Origin: Cyanodermella asteris
Taxonomy: Eukaryota > Ascomycota > Lecanoromycetes > Ostropales > Stictidaceae
DNA length: 64,000 nt
Assembly: GCA_900618795.1 (NCBI GenBank)
Contig: UYJD01000006.1
Location: 1,472,220 to 1,536,219 of the forward strand
Direction of reading: 5' to 3'
This document shows, piece after piece, positions 43,697-54,693 of this stretch. The notes below the pieces were generated by a model that worked only from the letters and a program-made list of their open reading frames with translations, was not told where the DNA came from and did no database searches. Position 1 is the first letter of the stretch. Every line of letters starts with the position of its first letter. Position numbers and translations under genes: made by a program.

Positions 43697-45748
43697 ATGT
43701 CCTCGTCTGAGCTGCGATGCTGCTGTGGACGCAACAACTGTGCCTATCTCGCCCATAATTACACCATCTTATCACACCTTGAACGCGATGTCCACGAAGC
43801 TGGCAAGGCCGGCCAAGCTCTCCTAGAACGACACGAAAGGCACATCACCGAGTCTTCGCAGGAACACGAGCGCCTGCTCGGCGCAATGGAAACCCTTGAG
43901 AAGGACAAAGAGGCCCTGGAGGCCTCAAATGCCCGCATCATCGAGGAAAACAGAGCCCTTCTCGACCAGTTAGAGGAGATGAACGGGGCCATTACCGACT
44001 CGGATCTTCACATTACGTCGCTCAAAACTACTCTCGAATCTACACAGCATGAAATACGACGCTTGAGCTCCCTAGCTCACAAAGCCGCCCAGCTTGACAT
44101 GGAGCTCACATCACTCGAGTCAGAGCGCGCAAAGCTCGACACCGAGCTTGCGTCGAATGAACAGGAGAAGAAGTCTGCAGTACATCGGTGGAAGAAGGCG
44201 GAGGCGACAATCGGACAGCTTCAGGATCAAATTGACTCGATGGAGAAGGAAGCCCGGGACGAACGCGAGCGGCACGAGGATGTCTTGACACGTGTGGAAC
44301 GGCAGAGGACAGTCAATTTACATCTCTCCGCCAACAACGACAACTCCAGGTCTCCCAGTGCCGCCACTGCATCCGGAAAAGGAGCTGGAGCTGGAGTCGT
44401 GACGCACTTCGTCAAAGACATACTCCAGGACAACTCGAATCTGCAGCTTGGTATACTCGAACTAAAAGAGCTTCTGCTTGCGTCCAATTCGGAGGTGACG
44501 AATCTTCGTTCACAGCTCGAATTCCACCAGCCTGTCGATGAGCCGACTGTGGAGGGTCGTTCACTCGAAACTGAGATGAAAGCGAGCGGCTCCGGTGACA
44601 CAACATTAGAGACTGTTCCCGAACTCCATGTCCACCATCATTATCACCAACAACGACAAGCTCCTCGAAAGCCCCGCAAGAGAAGACCTGGCCTCCCAAC
44701 TGGTCAGCTATTGCGTTTCCCCACCTCTGCTGTTCAAGATGGAAATGACCGAAGAGGTTCGCGTGGCTATAGTTCGGTAGCTGCGACCATTCTCTCGAAC
44801 ACCTCTGTCAGCATACCGACGAACGGCCATCGTCCGAGATGGTCCATGCAGTCGACGGCCACAGAAAGTTCCTATGCGCCATCGTCGTTTTCGACGTCGC
44901 CTCGCCATCCCTCTTCGATCTTCGACAACTTCGATGCTGCATTTGACTCGACGCGCCCAACAACTCCCAGTTCCAGCGCACCTGGCTCGCCCATTCTGAC
45001 AAGTACTGCGGGTGCGATGCCCGATTACGACTGTAATCCTGATGAGACATCGCCCTTTAGCCCGCTAGCACCACCTCACTTTAGACAACCATCGTATCTC
45101 GGAGACTTGCCCATACTCGAGGAATCTGAAGCCGACTCCACGAAGCACAACGAAGACGAGTCCCAAGCAGAGGCCGACACCGTCACACCAAAGCCATCTC
45201 GTCGCGACATCCGACGCGTGATGTCCCACGAAAGTCTTCTATCCATATCTGGCATGGATATACATGCCCCGTCACGATCATTAAGCTCCTTCGACAAGAA
45301 GAACCCACTGGCACTTGTCTCTACAAGTCCACACACAAACGCATATAGCAACCCATCCATAATTGCTGCGACAGCCACCTCATCTAGTTACAGCAAGCCC
45401 ACATCCACAGGAGGCGATCTTGCTAGGCAACTACTCTCACATCACACATCTCAGCATCAGCATATATCCGAGGAGGATAAATCGCTGAGCAGACGCATGG
45501 GTGGTTGGGTCTTTGGCAAATGGGGAGCGGCTCCGACTAGCTCTGCTTCCGTAGACGACTTGCGCGCCAAAGCTGCGACTCCCAAAAACCCCAGAGCTCA
45601 AGATGTCCTTGCGGCCACTTTCCGGGCACCTGGAATCAACCAGCCCGGCCCCATTTTCGGCATTTCAAAGCCACAGCGAACGCCCAGCAGCGTTCAACCC
45701 ACGACCGTGAACACGGATTTACTAAAGGAGTCCTTGGAGCAGAGTTAG
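43697..45748 (+). CDS. Coiled-coil protein of unknown function
   Basis: 683-aa single-exon protein. An N-terminal Cys motif (LRCCCGRNNCAYLAHN) precedes a long coiled coil (residues about 30-210: LERDVHEAGKAGQALLERHE, then heptad-rich KDKEALEASNARIIEENRAL to RERHEDVLTRVERQ). A short helix follows (VVTHFVKDILQDNSNLQLGI, LELKELLLASNSEVTNLRSQ). The rest is Ser/Pro/Thr-rich and probably disordered, with a conserved-looking patch SRRDIRRVMSHESLLSISGM and a C-terminal GGWVFGKWG. I recall similar N-termini in proteins of other filamentous ascomycetes but no assigned role. A scaffold or polarity protein is a guess. The ATG at 43697 is the first Met of the conserved part. Confidence 0.8.
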   Translation: MSSSELRCCCGRNNCAYLAHNYTILSHLERDVHEAGKAGQALLERHERHITESSQEHERLLGAMETLEKDKEALEASNARIIEENRALLDQLEEMNGAITDSDLHITSLKTTLESTQHEIRRLSSLAHKAAQLDMELTSLESERAKLDTELASNEQEKKSAVHRWKKAEATIGQLQDQIDSMEKEARDERERHEDVLTRVERQRTVNLHLSANNDNSRSPSAATASGKGAGAGVVTHFVKDILQDNSNLQLGILELKELLLASNSEVTNLRSQLEFHQPVDEPTVEGRSLETEMKASGSGDTTLETVPELHVHHHYHQQRQAPRKPRKRRPGLPTGQLLRFPTSAVQDGNDRRGSRGYSSVAATILSNTSVSIPTNGHRPRWSMQSTATESSYAPSSFSTSPRHPSSIFDNFDAAFDSTRPTTPSSSAPGSPILTSTAGAMPDYDCNPDETSPFSPLAPPHFRQPSYLGDLPILEESEADSTKHNEDESQAEADTVTPKPSRRDIRRVMSHESLLSISGMDIHAPSRSLSSFDKKNPLALVSTSPHTNAYSNPSIIAATATSSSYSKPTSTGGDLARQLLSHHTSQHQHISEEDKSLSRRMGGWVFGKWGAAPTSSASVDDLRAKAATPKNPRAQDVLAATFRAPGINQPGPIFGISKPQRTPSSVQPTTVNTDLLKESLEQS

Positions 45749-45893
45749 GAAATTTGCAAGCAGCGTTGATGATACCCCCATCCTGGATTGCGCGGCTCCT
45801 GGATAGAGCCTGGACATTCTTTGATAGCACAAATTCTATTTTTCATTGGTGCGGAAACAAAATAATCTATTCGCTCATGTCTATGCTTTACAA

Positions 45894-47009
45894 TCAGAAT
45901 TTGTAGACCTGGTCCTTGCTGTATCCAAGCTCCTTAAGGATACCACTGAGTTCGCCTTGGTCCTTGGGGCTGACCTTTGCACCGGAAATGGCCTTGTAGA
46001 GGCCGGGAGGACCGCAGACGAAGATCTTGATGTTCTCCTCCTTGGGCTCGGGGAGGACTGTCTTAAGGAGCTCCTTGTTGATGAACCCCTTGCCACCCTG
46101 CCACTTCTCTGACGGCTTGTCAAGAACGTAGAAGGCGCGGAATCTCTGCGGGAACTTGTTCTCAAGCTCCTCAAATTCGCGTTTCAAGAGAATGTCCTCT
46201 TCCGTGATGTTGCCGAAAACGAGGGTGACCTTTGTCTTGTCGTCGGGGTGCGAGAAGATGTAACGAGCGATCTGATACATGGGCGTGATGCCAGTGCCAC
46301 CGGCAATCAATGTGACGTGCTTGTGTTTGTTGGGCTCCATAGCGTACTTCGGCAACGGCCCCTTGAAGTCCAATCGCTGGCCTGGTTCCATGTCGTGCAT
46401 GTGCTCGGACATCGGGCCGTTCGGGTACTTCTTGACGAGCAAATCGACGTAGCCCAGAGCATCCTCGTCACTCGTCGGCGTGTATGGTCGCAATACAGGC
46501 TTTTCCATCTCAGGTCCCTTGTACTTGGTGAGCAGCGCAGCTGTAATAGAGTCAGCTCTGCACCTAGATACGTCGAACCAAAAGCCGTATACTCACAGGC
46601 GATGCTCAGGCCAGAGACATCATCGGACTCGGGTAGAGCGAATCTGAACTTCTTTGTGTTGTGGTTGACGTTCTCAACGCTTTCGAGCTTCAAGCTGAGG
46701 AAACCCTGGTCGCCGCCAGTGAAAGTCTTCTTTCCCGATGGCTGCGCTCCAAGCTTATTCTCTGCCGCGGCAGCACCGCCTTGCTGGGAGTAATAGTAGT
46801 ATCCCCCGCCGGCAGCGAGCGCTCCTGCACCGAGGAGTGGTCCGGTGCCAGACCCTCCAGATTTGGGGGTTTCGGTTGCATAACGGCGCAGGCCCTGCAT
46901 CATGTAAGTTAGCTTGAAGCTATATATTCTTGTACTCGAGACGACGTACCGTTCTCAAGGGCTGTGCCTGGCGCGAGGCGCGGCAGAAAGATTTGGCGAA
47001 GAACGACAT
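45894..47009 (-). CDS. MCR1: NADH-cytochrome b5 reductase 2, mitochondrial
   Basis: Flavoprotein of the mitochondrial outer membrane/intermembrane space that passes electrons from NADH to cytochrome b5-type acceptors. Three exons (46950-47009, 46597-46894, 45894-46540; introns 55 and 56 nt), 334 aa. The N-terminus [20 protein letters not shown] continues to [11 protein letters not shown], followed by a Gly/Ala-rich membrane segment and YYYYSQQ. The FAD motif is RPYTPTS, the flavin phosphate contact [13 protein letters not shown], the NADH motif [16 protein letters not shown], and the CGPPGLY end motif is present. It is divergent from UTP11 across 343 bp. Confidence 0.94.
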
Positions 47010-47352
47010 GGTCAATTGGTTTTGGGAGTGGTAGAACAGTGGACGTTGCTACCAGTATCTGGTTGTCTTAACGATGAGGGTAGGTCCAGGGTTGGAGTGG
47101 GAGCTCTACGGCGATCAAAACCTCGCGCCATCGGCTCTGACGTCTTCGGTCTTTCGAGAGCTGCGGAACAATTGGCCAAGACCGCGCTGACAAACCGAGA
47201 GTCTCGAATCGCAGCCGCTCGGCGATCTGTACCAGCCACACATCCGGAACCTCACTCCGCGATGCTCTAAAGATTTCTTGAACTATTCTCAACGCGCAGT
47301 TCACACTTTTTCGACCCCGCAGATCAGTGGTGTTATACAGACATAATCCGTC
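47010..47352. promoter_or_regulatory. Shared promoter of MCR1 and UTP11
   Basis: 343 bp between divergent starts. Open frames here read antisense to each other with no family content. Confidence 0.5.
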
Positions 47353-48146
47353 ATGTCTTCCATGCGCAATGCGACCCAGCGGCGCAATCACAAAGAGCGT
47401 GCGCAGCCCCATTCGCGAGAGAAGCTCGGTATTCTCGAAAAGCACAAGGTACGGGCCTCACCTGAGTTGATCAATTTCAGAGGCACTGACTATATTACCA
47501 GGACTACGCTCTACGTGCAAAAGATTACAATGAAAAGAAAAGAAGGCTCAAGGTGTTACGGCAAAAGGCCGCCGAACGCAATCCAGACGAATTTCACTTT
47601 GCCATGATGAGAAGCACGACAGATGCAGCCGGACGAAAAGTTGCCGACAGAGGGAACCAGGTCTTGTCACAGGAAGCTGCGAAACTCTTCAAGACACAAG
47701 ATGCAGGATACTTACGGACAATGGCCGCAAAGACAAGGAAAGATATCGAGAAACTGGAGCAGAGCATGGTTTTGGAGGACAAAGCCGAGGGCGAGATTTC
47801 GATATCGGTTCCTGGCCTTGAACAATCGGCAACCAAGACTATATTTGCGGAGGATGAGGATGAGGATGAACAAGAAGTCGCGGTTCTCAAACGCACAGCT
47901 TCTTTTGATGGCGGGGGCGATGAAGCCGACTCATCCGATCCTGGACCCAGAGATCCCAGATTGAAGCGACAGAGGACGAGACAGCAGGCATGGCGTGATT
48001 CTAAGATGGAGGCGCTGCGGAAACGAGAGAAGGACCTCAAAGCGGCAGAGGCGGCACTAGGTCTGGAGCGAGCCCGGATGGGCAACAGAGCTGGAGGAAT
48101 CAACAAGAAGGGAGTCAAGTTCAAGTCCCGACAGAGGAGGAGGTGA
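47353..48146 (+). CDS. UTP11: U3 snoRNP / SSU processome protein Utp11
   Basis: Nucleolar component of the small-subunit processome required for 18S rRNA maturation. Two exons (47353-47448, 47502-48146; intron 53 nt), 246 aa. The family signature runs across the splice: MRNATQRRNHKERAQPHSRE, KLGILEKHKDYALRAKDYNE, KKRRLKVLRQKAAERNPDEF and HFAMM. It continues with YLRTMAAKTRKDIEKLEQSM, an acidic middle, and a basic end (GINKKGVKFKSRQRRR). Confidence 0.94.
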
Positions 48147-48636
48147 TCGGTGTATGGGGCAAATTTTCACGGCAACTATTTTAACGGCCTCGCTTTGCAA
48201 TACTTCTGGCGTTCTGCAGGTCGGCACATCGAATGATGAGATACCCAATGCAAGTCTTTCTTGATCCGATTTCAACTCGATACAGTGCCGTGGTCCAATG
48301 CACGAATGCGCCAAGTTCAAGTCCGTCTTTCGTAATCTCTGGCACATGTGGGTTCAACTCCGTTCTGTAATAGTTGTAGAGCATACCAACAGTAAAGCGC
48401 GCGTCCTGGCATTGCTAAGATCACCTCTGCTCTGGCTTCGGATTGTGGCTGAAGCTATGGATTCCGGCAGCGTGTGGCGCATAGGTTGCCGCCAGCCAGG
48501 AACGAGAGCTTCACATCCTGGCCAATTCGCACCCGAACACCGTCGACCTCGATTCCGATCATGATTCCGTGATGATGCATTCATGAAGCCGACATAAGCC
48601 ATCCTCCCTGCAAGACAATGTCTTGGTCCGCCCGAC
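48147..48636. other. Intergenic with an unassigned minus-strand reading frame
   Basis: On the minus strand a frame ending near 48181 reads as plausible protein (LYNYYRTELNPHVPEITKDG ... YLIIRCADLQNARS), and a second short frame (MIGIEVDGVRVRIGQDVKLS) lies upstream near 48563. A spliced small gene is possible, but I could not find a convincing intron or a family. Confidence 0.25.
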
Positions 48637-49096
48637 ATGGCTTCACCTACAGAAACCCCCAAACCATCACCGCTGGGTCGTAACCCGCTCCCCGTCACAG
48701 CCAGACAAGAAACTCAAATACGAGAGATCTTCTACAAACGAGCCAGGGCGAAATGCGCTCAAGAGATTAAGGGTCCGCGCCCAGAGCGACAGAAACTTGG
48801 TATCTCATCGCTGACCTATACTCGCAGACTTTGCAGCTTGCGCTCACGGTCGAACATTTACAGCCGGTCTAGCATGCCGGAAACCACGAATAGTCATGAA
48901 CAAGTGCATGATGGCGTACGACACACAGGAGGAGCGAGATGCGGCTAGGGAAGAGTGGTTTGCGACGATAGACAAGCGTGCCGCCGAGCGGGAAGAGAAG
49001 GAACGAAAACGACAGGAGAACCTGGCGCTCCGACGACGATATTACGGGGTGCCCGAGGAAGGGGATGAGGAGTTATTGAAGAACATAAAGTCATGA
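48637..49096 (+). CDS. CMC1: COX assembly mitochondrial protein Cmc1
   Basis: Twin CX9C intermembrane-space protein needed for cytochrome c oxidase assembly and copper handling. Two exons (48637-48772, 48828-49096; intron 55 nt, donor GTCCGC), 134 aa. The twin motif is exact after splicing: CAQEIKDFAAC (C-x9-C) and CRKPRIVMNKC (C-x9-C), joined by AHGRTFTAGLA. A charged helix follows (EERDAAREEWFATIDKRAAE, REEKERKRQENLALRRRYYG). The first cysteine of the motif is in exon 1 and the rest in exon 2, so the intron position is well constrained. Confidence 0.94.
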
Positions 49097-49474
49097 GAAT
49101 TAATGTCTCGTTTGAGATGTCGAGTATAACCTACACAGGGCCCATAAGCTGCTGCTGCAACTTGTGCCCGCTATATGTTGTATTATAAACGTTCAATTCA
49201 CCGAAAGCTATCCTGATTCCAGCATCGTTCCAAAGTCATGGGAGTACCCATGCTCCCGATTTGGTGTCAGAATCGCGTCTTTTGGGCTGCACCGTCCGGA
49301 TCTGACAATAGTGATGTCGTCTGATACTGACGCAAGGATGATAGTAGTACATGCGAGAGCTGGTCACGATATATTCGCGGGTTTCCGGCTTCGCCGGGCC
49401 TCGTCATCGATCGTAGCGATGATGGCTCGGCCAGTTTCGCATTTTGGTGTTGTACATGGACTTCCACGCTATCT
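49097..49474. other. Intergenic between convergent CMC1 and TAF9
   Basis: 3' flanks only; open frames here are shadows extending antisense into TAF9. Confidence 0.5.
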
Positions 49475-50164
49475 TCACGCGTCCTGCATAACTTCATCGC
49501 CTTGCTCGTCGGCATCGGCCTTTGCGTCGGGCTGCGACGCACCGTTAGGTCGATTCTCGGTCGATGGAGCGATCGGACCTGGTGCATCTTCCATCTCAAC
49601 TTCCTGATCCCATTCGTCTCTCAAACTGTATCCAACTCCGGTCAGGCGATATCGCTCAGGAGGCAATCTGATCGATGAATTTTTACCAACGGGAGGGAGT
49701 GCGATCTTGTTCTTCTCCTGAGCGATCTCGGCGAAGTGTTCCTTTGGCAAACTGGGCTGGAACTGATAGTGCTGTCGGCTGGCAATCGCAAGCCGCAGTG
49801 ATTGTAACGTGACCGTGCTCACATCGTTTGCGGCACCTTTGTTTCCTGGCGCCGATGTGCCGTATGCCTCACTGGTCAAGTGAACCGCATCTTGTAGGAC
49901 TCCTGACGTGTATCTGTAGACAAAGTCCATAAGTTGCAGGGGAACGCGTTCCTGGTATGCCTGAACGTTGAGGCCTGCAAGGATAATGTGGAATAGTCGC
50001 GAGTCCCTAGGCCGCTTGCCCTGCCCGCTATCATCTAACGATGTCGCTGCGGTCAAGGGATCTGTCAGGTTGGTCGGCTGCTGCTCTGCCTGCGGAGCGG
50101 TTTCCTGTGCTGGTTGCTCTGCGGCAGTTGTGGGTTCCACGGATGTCCCGTTCGGCTGCGACAT
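49475..50164 (-). CDS. TAF9: TFIID/SAGA subunit TAF9
   Basis: Histone-fold TBP-associated factor shared by TFIID and SAGA. Single exon, 229 aa. A Gln/Pro/Thr-rich N-terminus is followed by the H3-like histone fold: RPRDSRLFHIILAGLNVQAY, QERVPLQLMDFVYRYTSGVL, QDAVHLTSEAYG, and VTLQSLRLAIASRQHYQFQP. The conserved C-terminal extension reads LPKEHFAEIAQEKNKIALPP, RLPPERYRLTGVGYSLRDEW, then an acidic tail. This order is that of fungal TAF9. Confidence 0.95.
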   Translation of the reverse strand: MSQPNGTSVEPTTAAEQPAQETAPQAEQQPTNLTDPLTAATSLDDSGQGKRPRDSRLFHIILAGLNVQAYQERVPLQLMDFVYRYTSGVLQDAVHLTSEAYGTSAPGNKGAANDVSTVTLQSLRLAIASRQHYQFQPSLPKEHFAEIAQEKNKIALPPVGKNSSIRLPPERYRLTGVGYSLRDEWDQEVEMEDAPGPIAPSTENRPNGASQPDAKADADEQGDEVMQDA

Positions 50165-50688
50165 GATGTTTGCCGAACGGCATCAAAATACACAGAGCTC
50201 GCAAGGCGACTTTTGCGTCAAGAGAAAGCCTTTCCTGGATCTGAAGAAGATATGAAGATGCGATCTTTCGTTCTCAAGAGACTGGCTTTCCTCCTCCCAG
50301 TCACGTGTCTAGGTTTGCAAACTCGATGGAGATGTCTGACCTCGGGTTTATCGCCTGACAGCTCTGGAGGGGCCGTGGCTGAGAGTTCGACACGTTATGA
50401 GCCAGGCTTTGATTGTATCTGTGAAGTCGAGGTTGAGAGAGGTGTATGTGAATGAGCTTCGAACCACGTTCATTGGCTGTTGTCGACCGTTGTCATGATG
50501 AGTCAGCACAACTTCGCTCACGCCTTCGTGATCCCGTCACTCACCTCACTGGTCCTTAAAGGCGGGCCCATCGGAAAGCCGCGCCTCTCGACGCATTAAA
50601 GACGACCATTTCTAGTCGTGTGACAGTTTGCTCTGCGTTACGGTTCAAGTCTCAGTTGCTGTAATATGTTGATACGTGTATACTTAAA
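50165..50688. promoter_or_regulatory. Shared upstream region of TAF9 and the GNAT gene
   Basis: 524 bp between divergent genes, no gene recognised. The frame at 50114-50455 is antisense to the TAF9 N-terminus and its 5' flank. Confidence 0.5.
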
Positions 50689-51366
50689 ATGACTTTTCTT
50701 GTCGATCTGAAGACTGACCGTCTGTTCCTCAAGTCGTTGCGTGAATCCGATCTATCAGCTTTCCATCAAGTCTGGACTGATCCAGGAGCTACGTATTGGA
50801 GGTAAAATTGAGATTGCACATTCAATATTAAAGTGACAGGAAGGTCACAAGAGAGTTGTGGCTGACGACAACCGACTAGCCCCCGAGGACCGTGTAAGAC
50901 CCTTGAAGAGAGCCGAGGGTTGATGCGCGGTGCCTTGCAGCTCGATGAAAGCAGCCTCAAGCGCAATTATGCCGTCTTCCTTCATACCGACCTAGACAAC
51001 TGCCTCGGCATAGTCAGTCTACTCCCATGGCATAGGGACGGCCCATTCGAACCGATCCTTGCAATGGCCAACGCTCAACCACTGTCCACTTGGAAAGCCG
51101 CCTATCTGTACAAGACAGAATCTTGGGGCAAGGGAATCGCGACGGAAGCTCTACAGGCCGTGGTCACAAGGTTGGCATCGGAAAGACATGATAAAACGAC
51201 AACTCTTGTAGCCATCACCAACAAGGACAATCCTGGAACCATAAGGGTCATGGAAAAGGCTGGTTTCACGCCTAATGGACCATTAGAGTTGGGCAAGGGC
51301 AAAATCTGGTTCGCCGACGCTTGGAGGGAAGAACTGGTTCTGGTCTGGAGTCGTCACCTGACTTGA
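50689..51366 (+). CDS. GNAT-family N-acetyltransferase (RimJ/RimL type)
   Basis: Predicted acetyl-CoA-dependent N-acetyltransferase. Two exons (50689-50801, 50880-51366; intron 78 nt), 199 aa. The N-terminus DLKTDRLFLKSLRESDLSAF is the usual opening strand and helix of the RimJ/RimL-like branch, followed by VWTDPGATYWS. NYAVFLHTDLDNCLGIVSLL is strand 3-4. The acetyl-CoA loop is in YKTESWGKGIATEALQAVVT (QxxGxG/A-like WGKGIA). NKDNPGTIRVMEKAGFTPNG is the classical C-terminal motif. Substrate unknown. Confidence 0.88.
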
Positions 51367-51918
51367 CAGGAATTTGCAAACGGCATAAGATCGTGGAATT
51401 TCAGTTTATGAAATGTCTCATTACCTGCCATCGTCGGTTTCGCATACTCAAGTCACTGTTGCTTTAGTGAAGACTTTTGGAAAGACTCAATGTTGTGACA
51501 GTGTGTTCGACCGGCTCTGAACAGATTCACTCTTCCGAATTGAACATACCATGAATTGTACCAGCACAATAGCAGGCGGAATATGTGCCTTGTATGGTCG
51601 ACTCTGACACGACTCAGCCGTGAATTTGACACCATATTGAGAAAGTGTTGATGTGCTCCTCACATCGCACAGGGTGCAGCTTTTGATGCAACATATGGGC
51701 AGTCACAAGGTGCTTCACATTCGTATCCTAATGAATCCAGTCACATGGCTGTCGATCGTGTGGACTTTCACTTCATTCGGCGATGCACTTCACTTCGCGA
51801 GCACATCCAGGCCATCCAAGTATACAAGATCTACCACAAGTGCTCTATAGAGCTTCCTCATAAGCCTCTCATCTTACCTCTGCGTCTCGGCTAGAACAAC
51901 AATTCAAGATCACCCAAG
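51367..51918. other. Intergenic, nothing recognised
   Basis: Between the GNAT gene and the F-box locus. Short frames only. Confidence 0.5.
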
Positions 51919-53911
51919 ATGAATTTGGAACTGACCAAGCCGAGCCCGAACGAGCCGAATCTTGAAGGTCGCCCGGATGAGCTTTTGCTCGAGATTTTCC
52001 GACACGTGAGGCAATCTCAGGAGAAAAATGTATGCTTCCGCAAAACCCGCCCCGACCGTTCGGTGGTCTCCTGGCGTGCTCACAATCGATCGGAGCCTAG
52101 CGTTTGCGGATTCTTGTGAGCAAAGTGATTAAGTCGGATGTGACGCAGTTCAATCGGCTCATCGAATCTAGTCTTGACCTCAGCCTGGTATCAAAGCATC
52201 TACATGGTCCAGCCATTCAAGTTCTGTACGAGGACGTGCACGTCTGTCAAGACGGTCTTCGAGAACTATGTCGTACCATGATGAAGTCGCCTTCTCTCGC
52301 CAAAGTCGTTCGTCGGATCACGATTGAATCTTCGGCCTTCTATGAGCCGGTAACGGGAGACTACACGGGTACTCACGAACTCGAACAAACGATTGCAGAT
52401 TACGCCCGCGAGCACAATATTCCTACAACTAAGCCACGAGTTTATGGGAGCCATCGTTTGCGGCCAAGCCACTTTCTCGACTCAGCCGTGGCGCTCTCAT
52501 TGATACCAGACCTGATCTCTTTGCGCCTGACTCTCGGCCATTGTGACCCCGATGCTGGTCGCTATCATGCGTTCGACGACCCCATCAAGATCCTTCGACT
52601 GCTAAAGAGACCAGCGATGTCACTAAACTTAGACGTTCCTAACCTAGTCTACTTAGACGTTGATAATGCGCGAAAGCACGACTTCGCCCGGATCACTGAG
52701 GTTGTCCTCTTCTTTGGGATCCCCACGCTCCGCCATCTGAAACTGTCATCATCTGTTTCCCACGTCGGCGAATACAATCTTGCTCGTCAGTTCCGGCATA
52801 TGGGATGGAGTCTGTCATGTCTGAGTTCGATACCGCTTCCTGACTGCCGACTCACTCACGCCGACTTGCGGACTCTCAGATCTGTTTGCACGCAGCTCAC
52901 CTCTCTCAAATGGGATGCAAATAAAATCATTGAACAGCACACTCCTGAGCGGTACAGCCCAGAGAACTGTCTGCACACGAGAGATATCGTGTCAACGTTC
53001 GAAGTAGCATGCCCCTATCTAAAGGTGCGTCACGTATTCATCTCGGACCTGAGGAAGTGTTCTTTCCCGATCGACACTTGTCACGTATACTGACGCATAG
53101 ACAGACACTTGTTGTTCGCAATTTCGAAGAAATCGATGATTGGGAAGTGGTGAAACTTCTGTTCACAGAGTCGGAATGGATGGCTCCACCAGTGTCTGAC
53201 GCTATCCGGCATGAACTGGCAACCTTCCCGCAAAAAAAAAGCCTGCGAACAGGCAGATTTCTCCGCGTACCACGCTCTCGAAAGACTCGATGTTTCAGCA
53301 ACCGCCGTGGTAAATTTGTGGACTCTCTTGGAATGACAAGCCCGCTCCTTTCCGCCCACTGCCTGCGTCTTTGAGCCTTATCAGTCTGTATTTGCCCGAA
53401 AGCAAAAGTGCTCGAGAGCGTCTCCGAATCCAGACCGCAACATACGCGATACCCCGTCCCCAACGCCGAATGCCTGACCGAGATAGGTCAGGGTTCCGTG
53501 CGAAATCCTTCCGAGTTTGATCGCGACACTGCCAACCTTGAAGCGAGTTACTCTGCAGATCCCAAAGGAGTGGAAGCCTCCCGGTGACTACGAGGGAATG
53601 GTCAAGGCAATTTGTGCTGTAAAGCGCTTTTACCTAGAAGTTGCAGGCAACCGGGAGTGGTGCCTCGATTCGGGCTTGTCGCCTTCGCGAGCGCTCGAAA
53701 TTATGTGGAAAAAGGGGCCGAGGGTCGTCCGGCACCTGGCATCGACTCTGCTCCGTAAACCCCTTCTACGCAATTGCGTAGTCGGCTGCGGCACCTTGTT
53801 CATCCTATCGACGTGCTCAATTGCATCTTTCGGATTCAAGAGAGTTATGTTTCAGTTGCGGCTGCAGCTTTGAACGTGCTGGGGCGAGCTTCATCTATTG
53901 GGGTTTGCTAA
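51919..53911 (+). pseudogene. F-box protein gene, probably decaying
   Basis: The first exon (51919-52029) encodes the first half of an F-box (EGRPDELLLEIFRHVRQSQE). An intron ending at 52133 or 52148 leads to the second half (SSLDLSLVSKHLHGPAIQVL, YEDVHV) and a leucine-rich region to CPYLK. An 80-nt intron (53025-53104) keeps frame into TLVVRNFEEIDDWEVVKLLF. From an A9 run at about 53233 onward the reading splits among frames. ACEQADFSAYHALERLDVSA is in one frame; PASLSLISLYLPES is in a second; LIATLPTLKRVTLQIPKEWK is in the next; and LRHLVHPIDVLNCIFRIQES closes at 53911. At least three shifts without good introns suggest a pseudogene. Sequencing errors at homopolymers could explain one of them but hardly all. 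Confidence 0.62.
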
Positions 53912-54693
53912 GGGACGCGGTCTCTGGCATGAGACTATCGTTGCGATGGAGGTGTATCAATGACGTTGGCGAAGGAATAGTTGAGCAGGCTACTGGACTT
54001 ATCAGGTGGGTGCCTTTCGAGGACTGGACATTCATGGACCGCCTATCGCCCTGTTCAGGGAGCCCATGGGGTTCAAGAATCGTGGGGCTTTTGGAAGGTT
54101 GGCATGATATAATTAGGAGATTGGTGGCACCACAGAGCTCGAGCTACTATCAGGCACAAATGTAAGGTCGCAATTGTCTTAGCTATAAGGATACGAGATA
54201 CTGAACGATGTTCCTCAATTCGGTGCCGCTGGGTACGATGTACGGCATCTCTCAGATCGGCCACCAAATGCCAACTGCAAAGGAGCTATTGACACATCCA
54301 ACTCTAGCATACTGTACAATCTCACGTCTCCGTTCATGACCGTCAAACATGCATGCCAAGCCATCATGTGTTTCATGCGTGAGCAAGGATAGTGCAGGCC
54401 CGAATATCCACCTTGTGTCACACCTCAGGTCAACCTTCCGGGACCTCAATGGCCACCTCGATGACCCCTTCCACGGCACGGCCTCTTCACGTGCCTTTGC
54501 CTCGCCGATGCTCGGTAGCACTGTGCTGAGGCGTCGCTCTGCATTCCGGACGTGTAACCGGGCAGTGCTGGCGTCCAATCTCCACGATGAAGATGGAACT
54601 GATATCGGCCTGCCCTTCTGGTCCTGCAGAGTAATATTGATGTAATAACGACATCGTCTTGATTCTCAATCCATGATCGTCACCGTCCACCGC
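53912..54693. other. Intergenic, nothing recognised
   Basis: Downstream of the F-box locus. Frames at 53821-54165 (plus), 54252-54578 (minus) and 54349-54645 (plus) have no recognised domain or codon pattern. Confidence 0.45.

Noticed and set aside
48181-48600. Possible small spliced gene on the minus strand
   Set aside because: Protein-like words are present, but no intron joins them in frame and no family is recognised; kept only as a note.
53821-54645. Open frames after the F-box locus
   Set aside because: They overlap the F-box remnant end or each other and have no family content.
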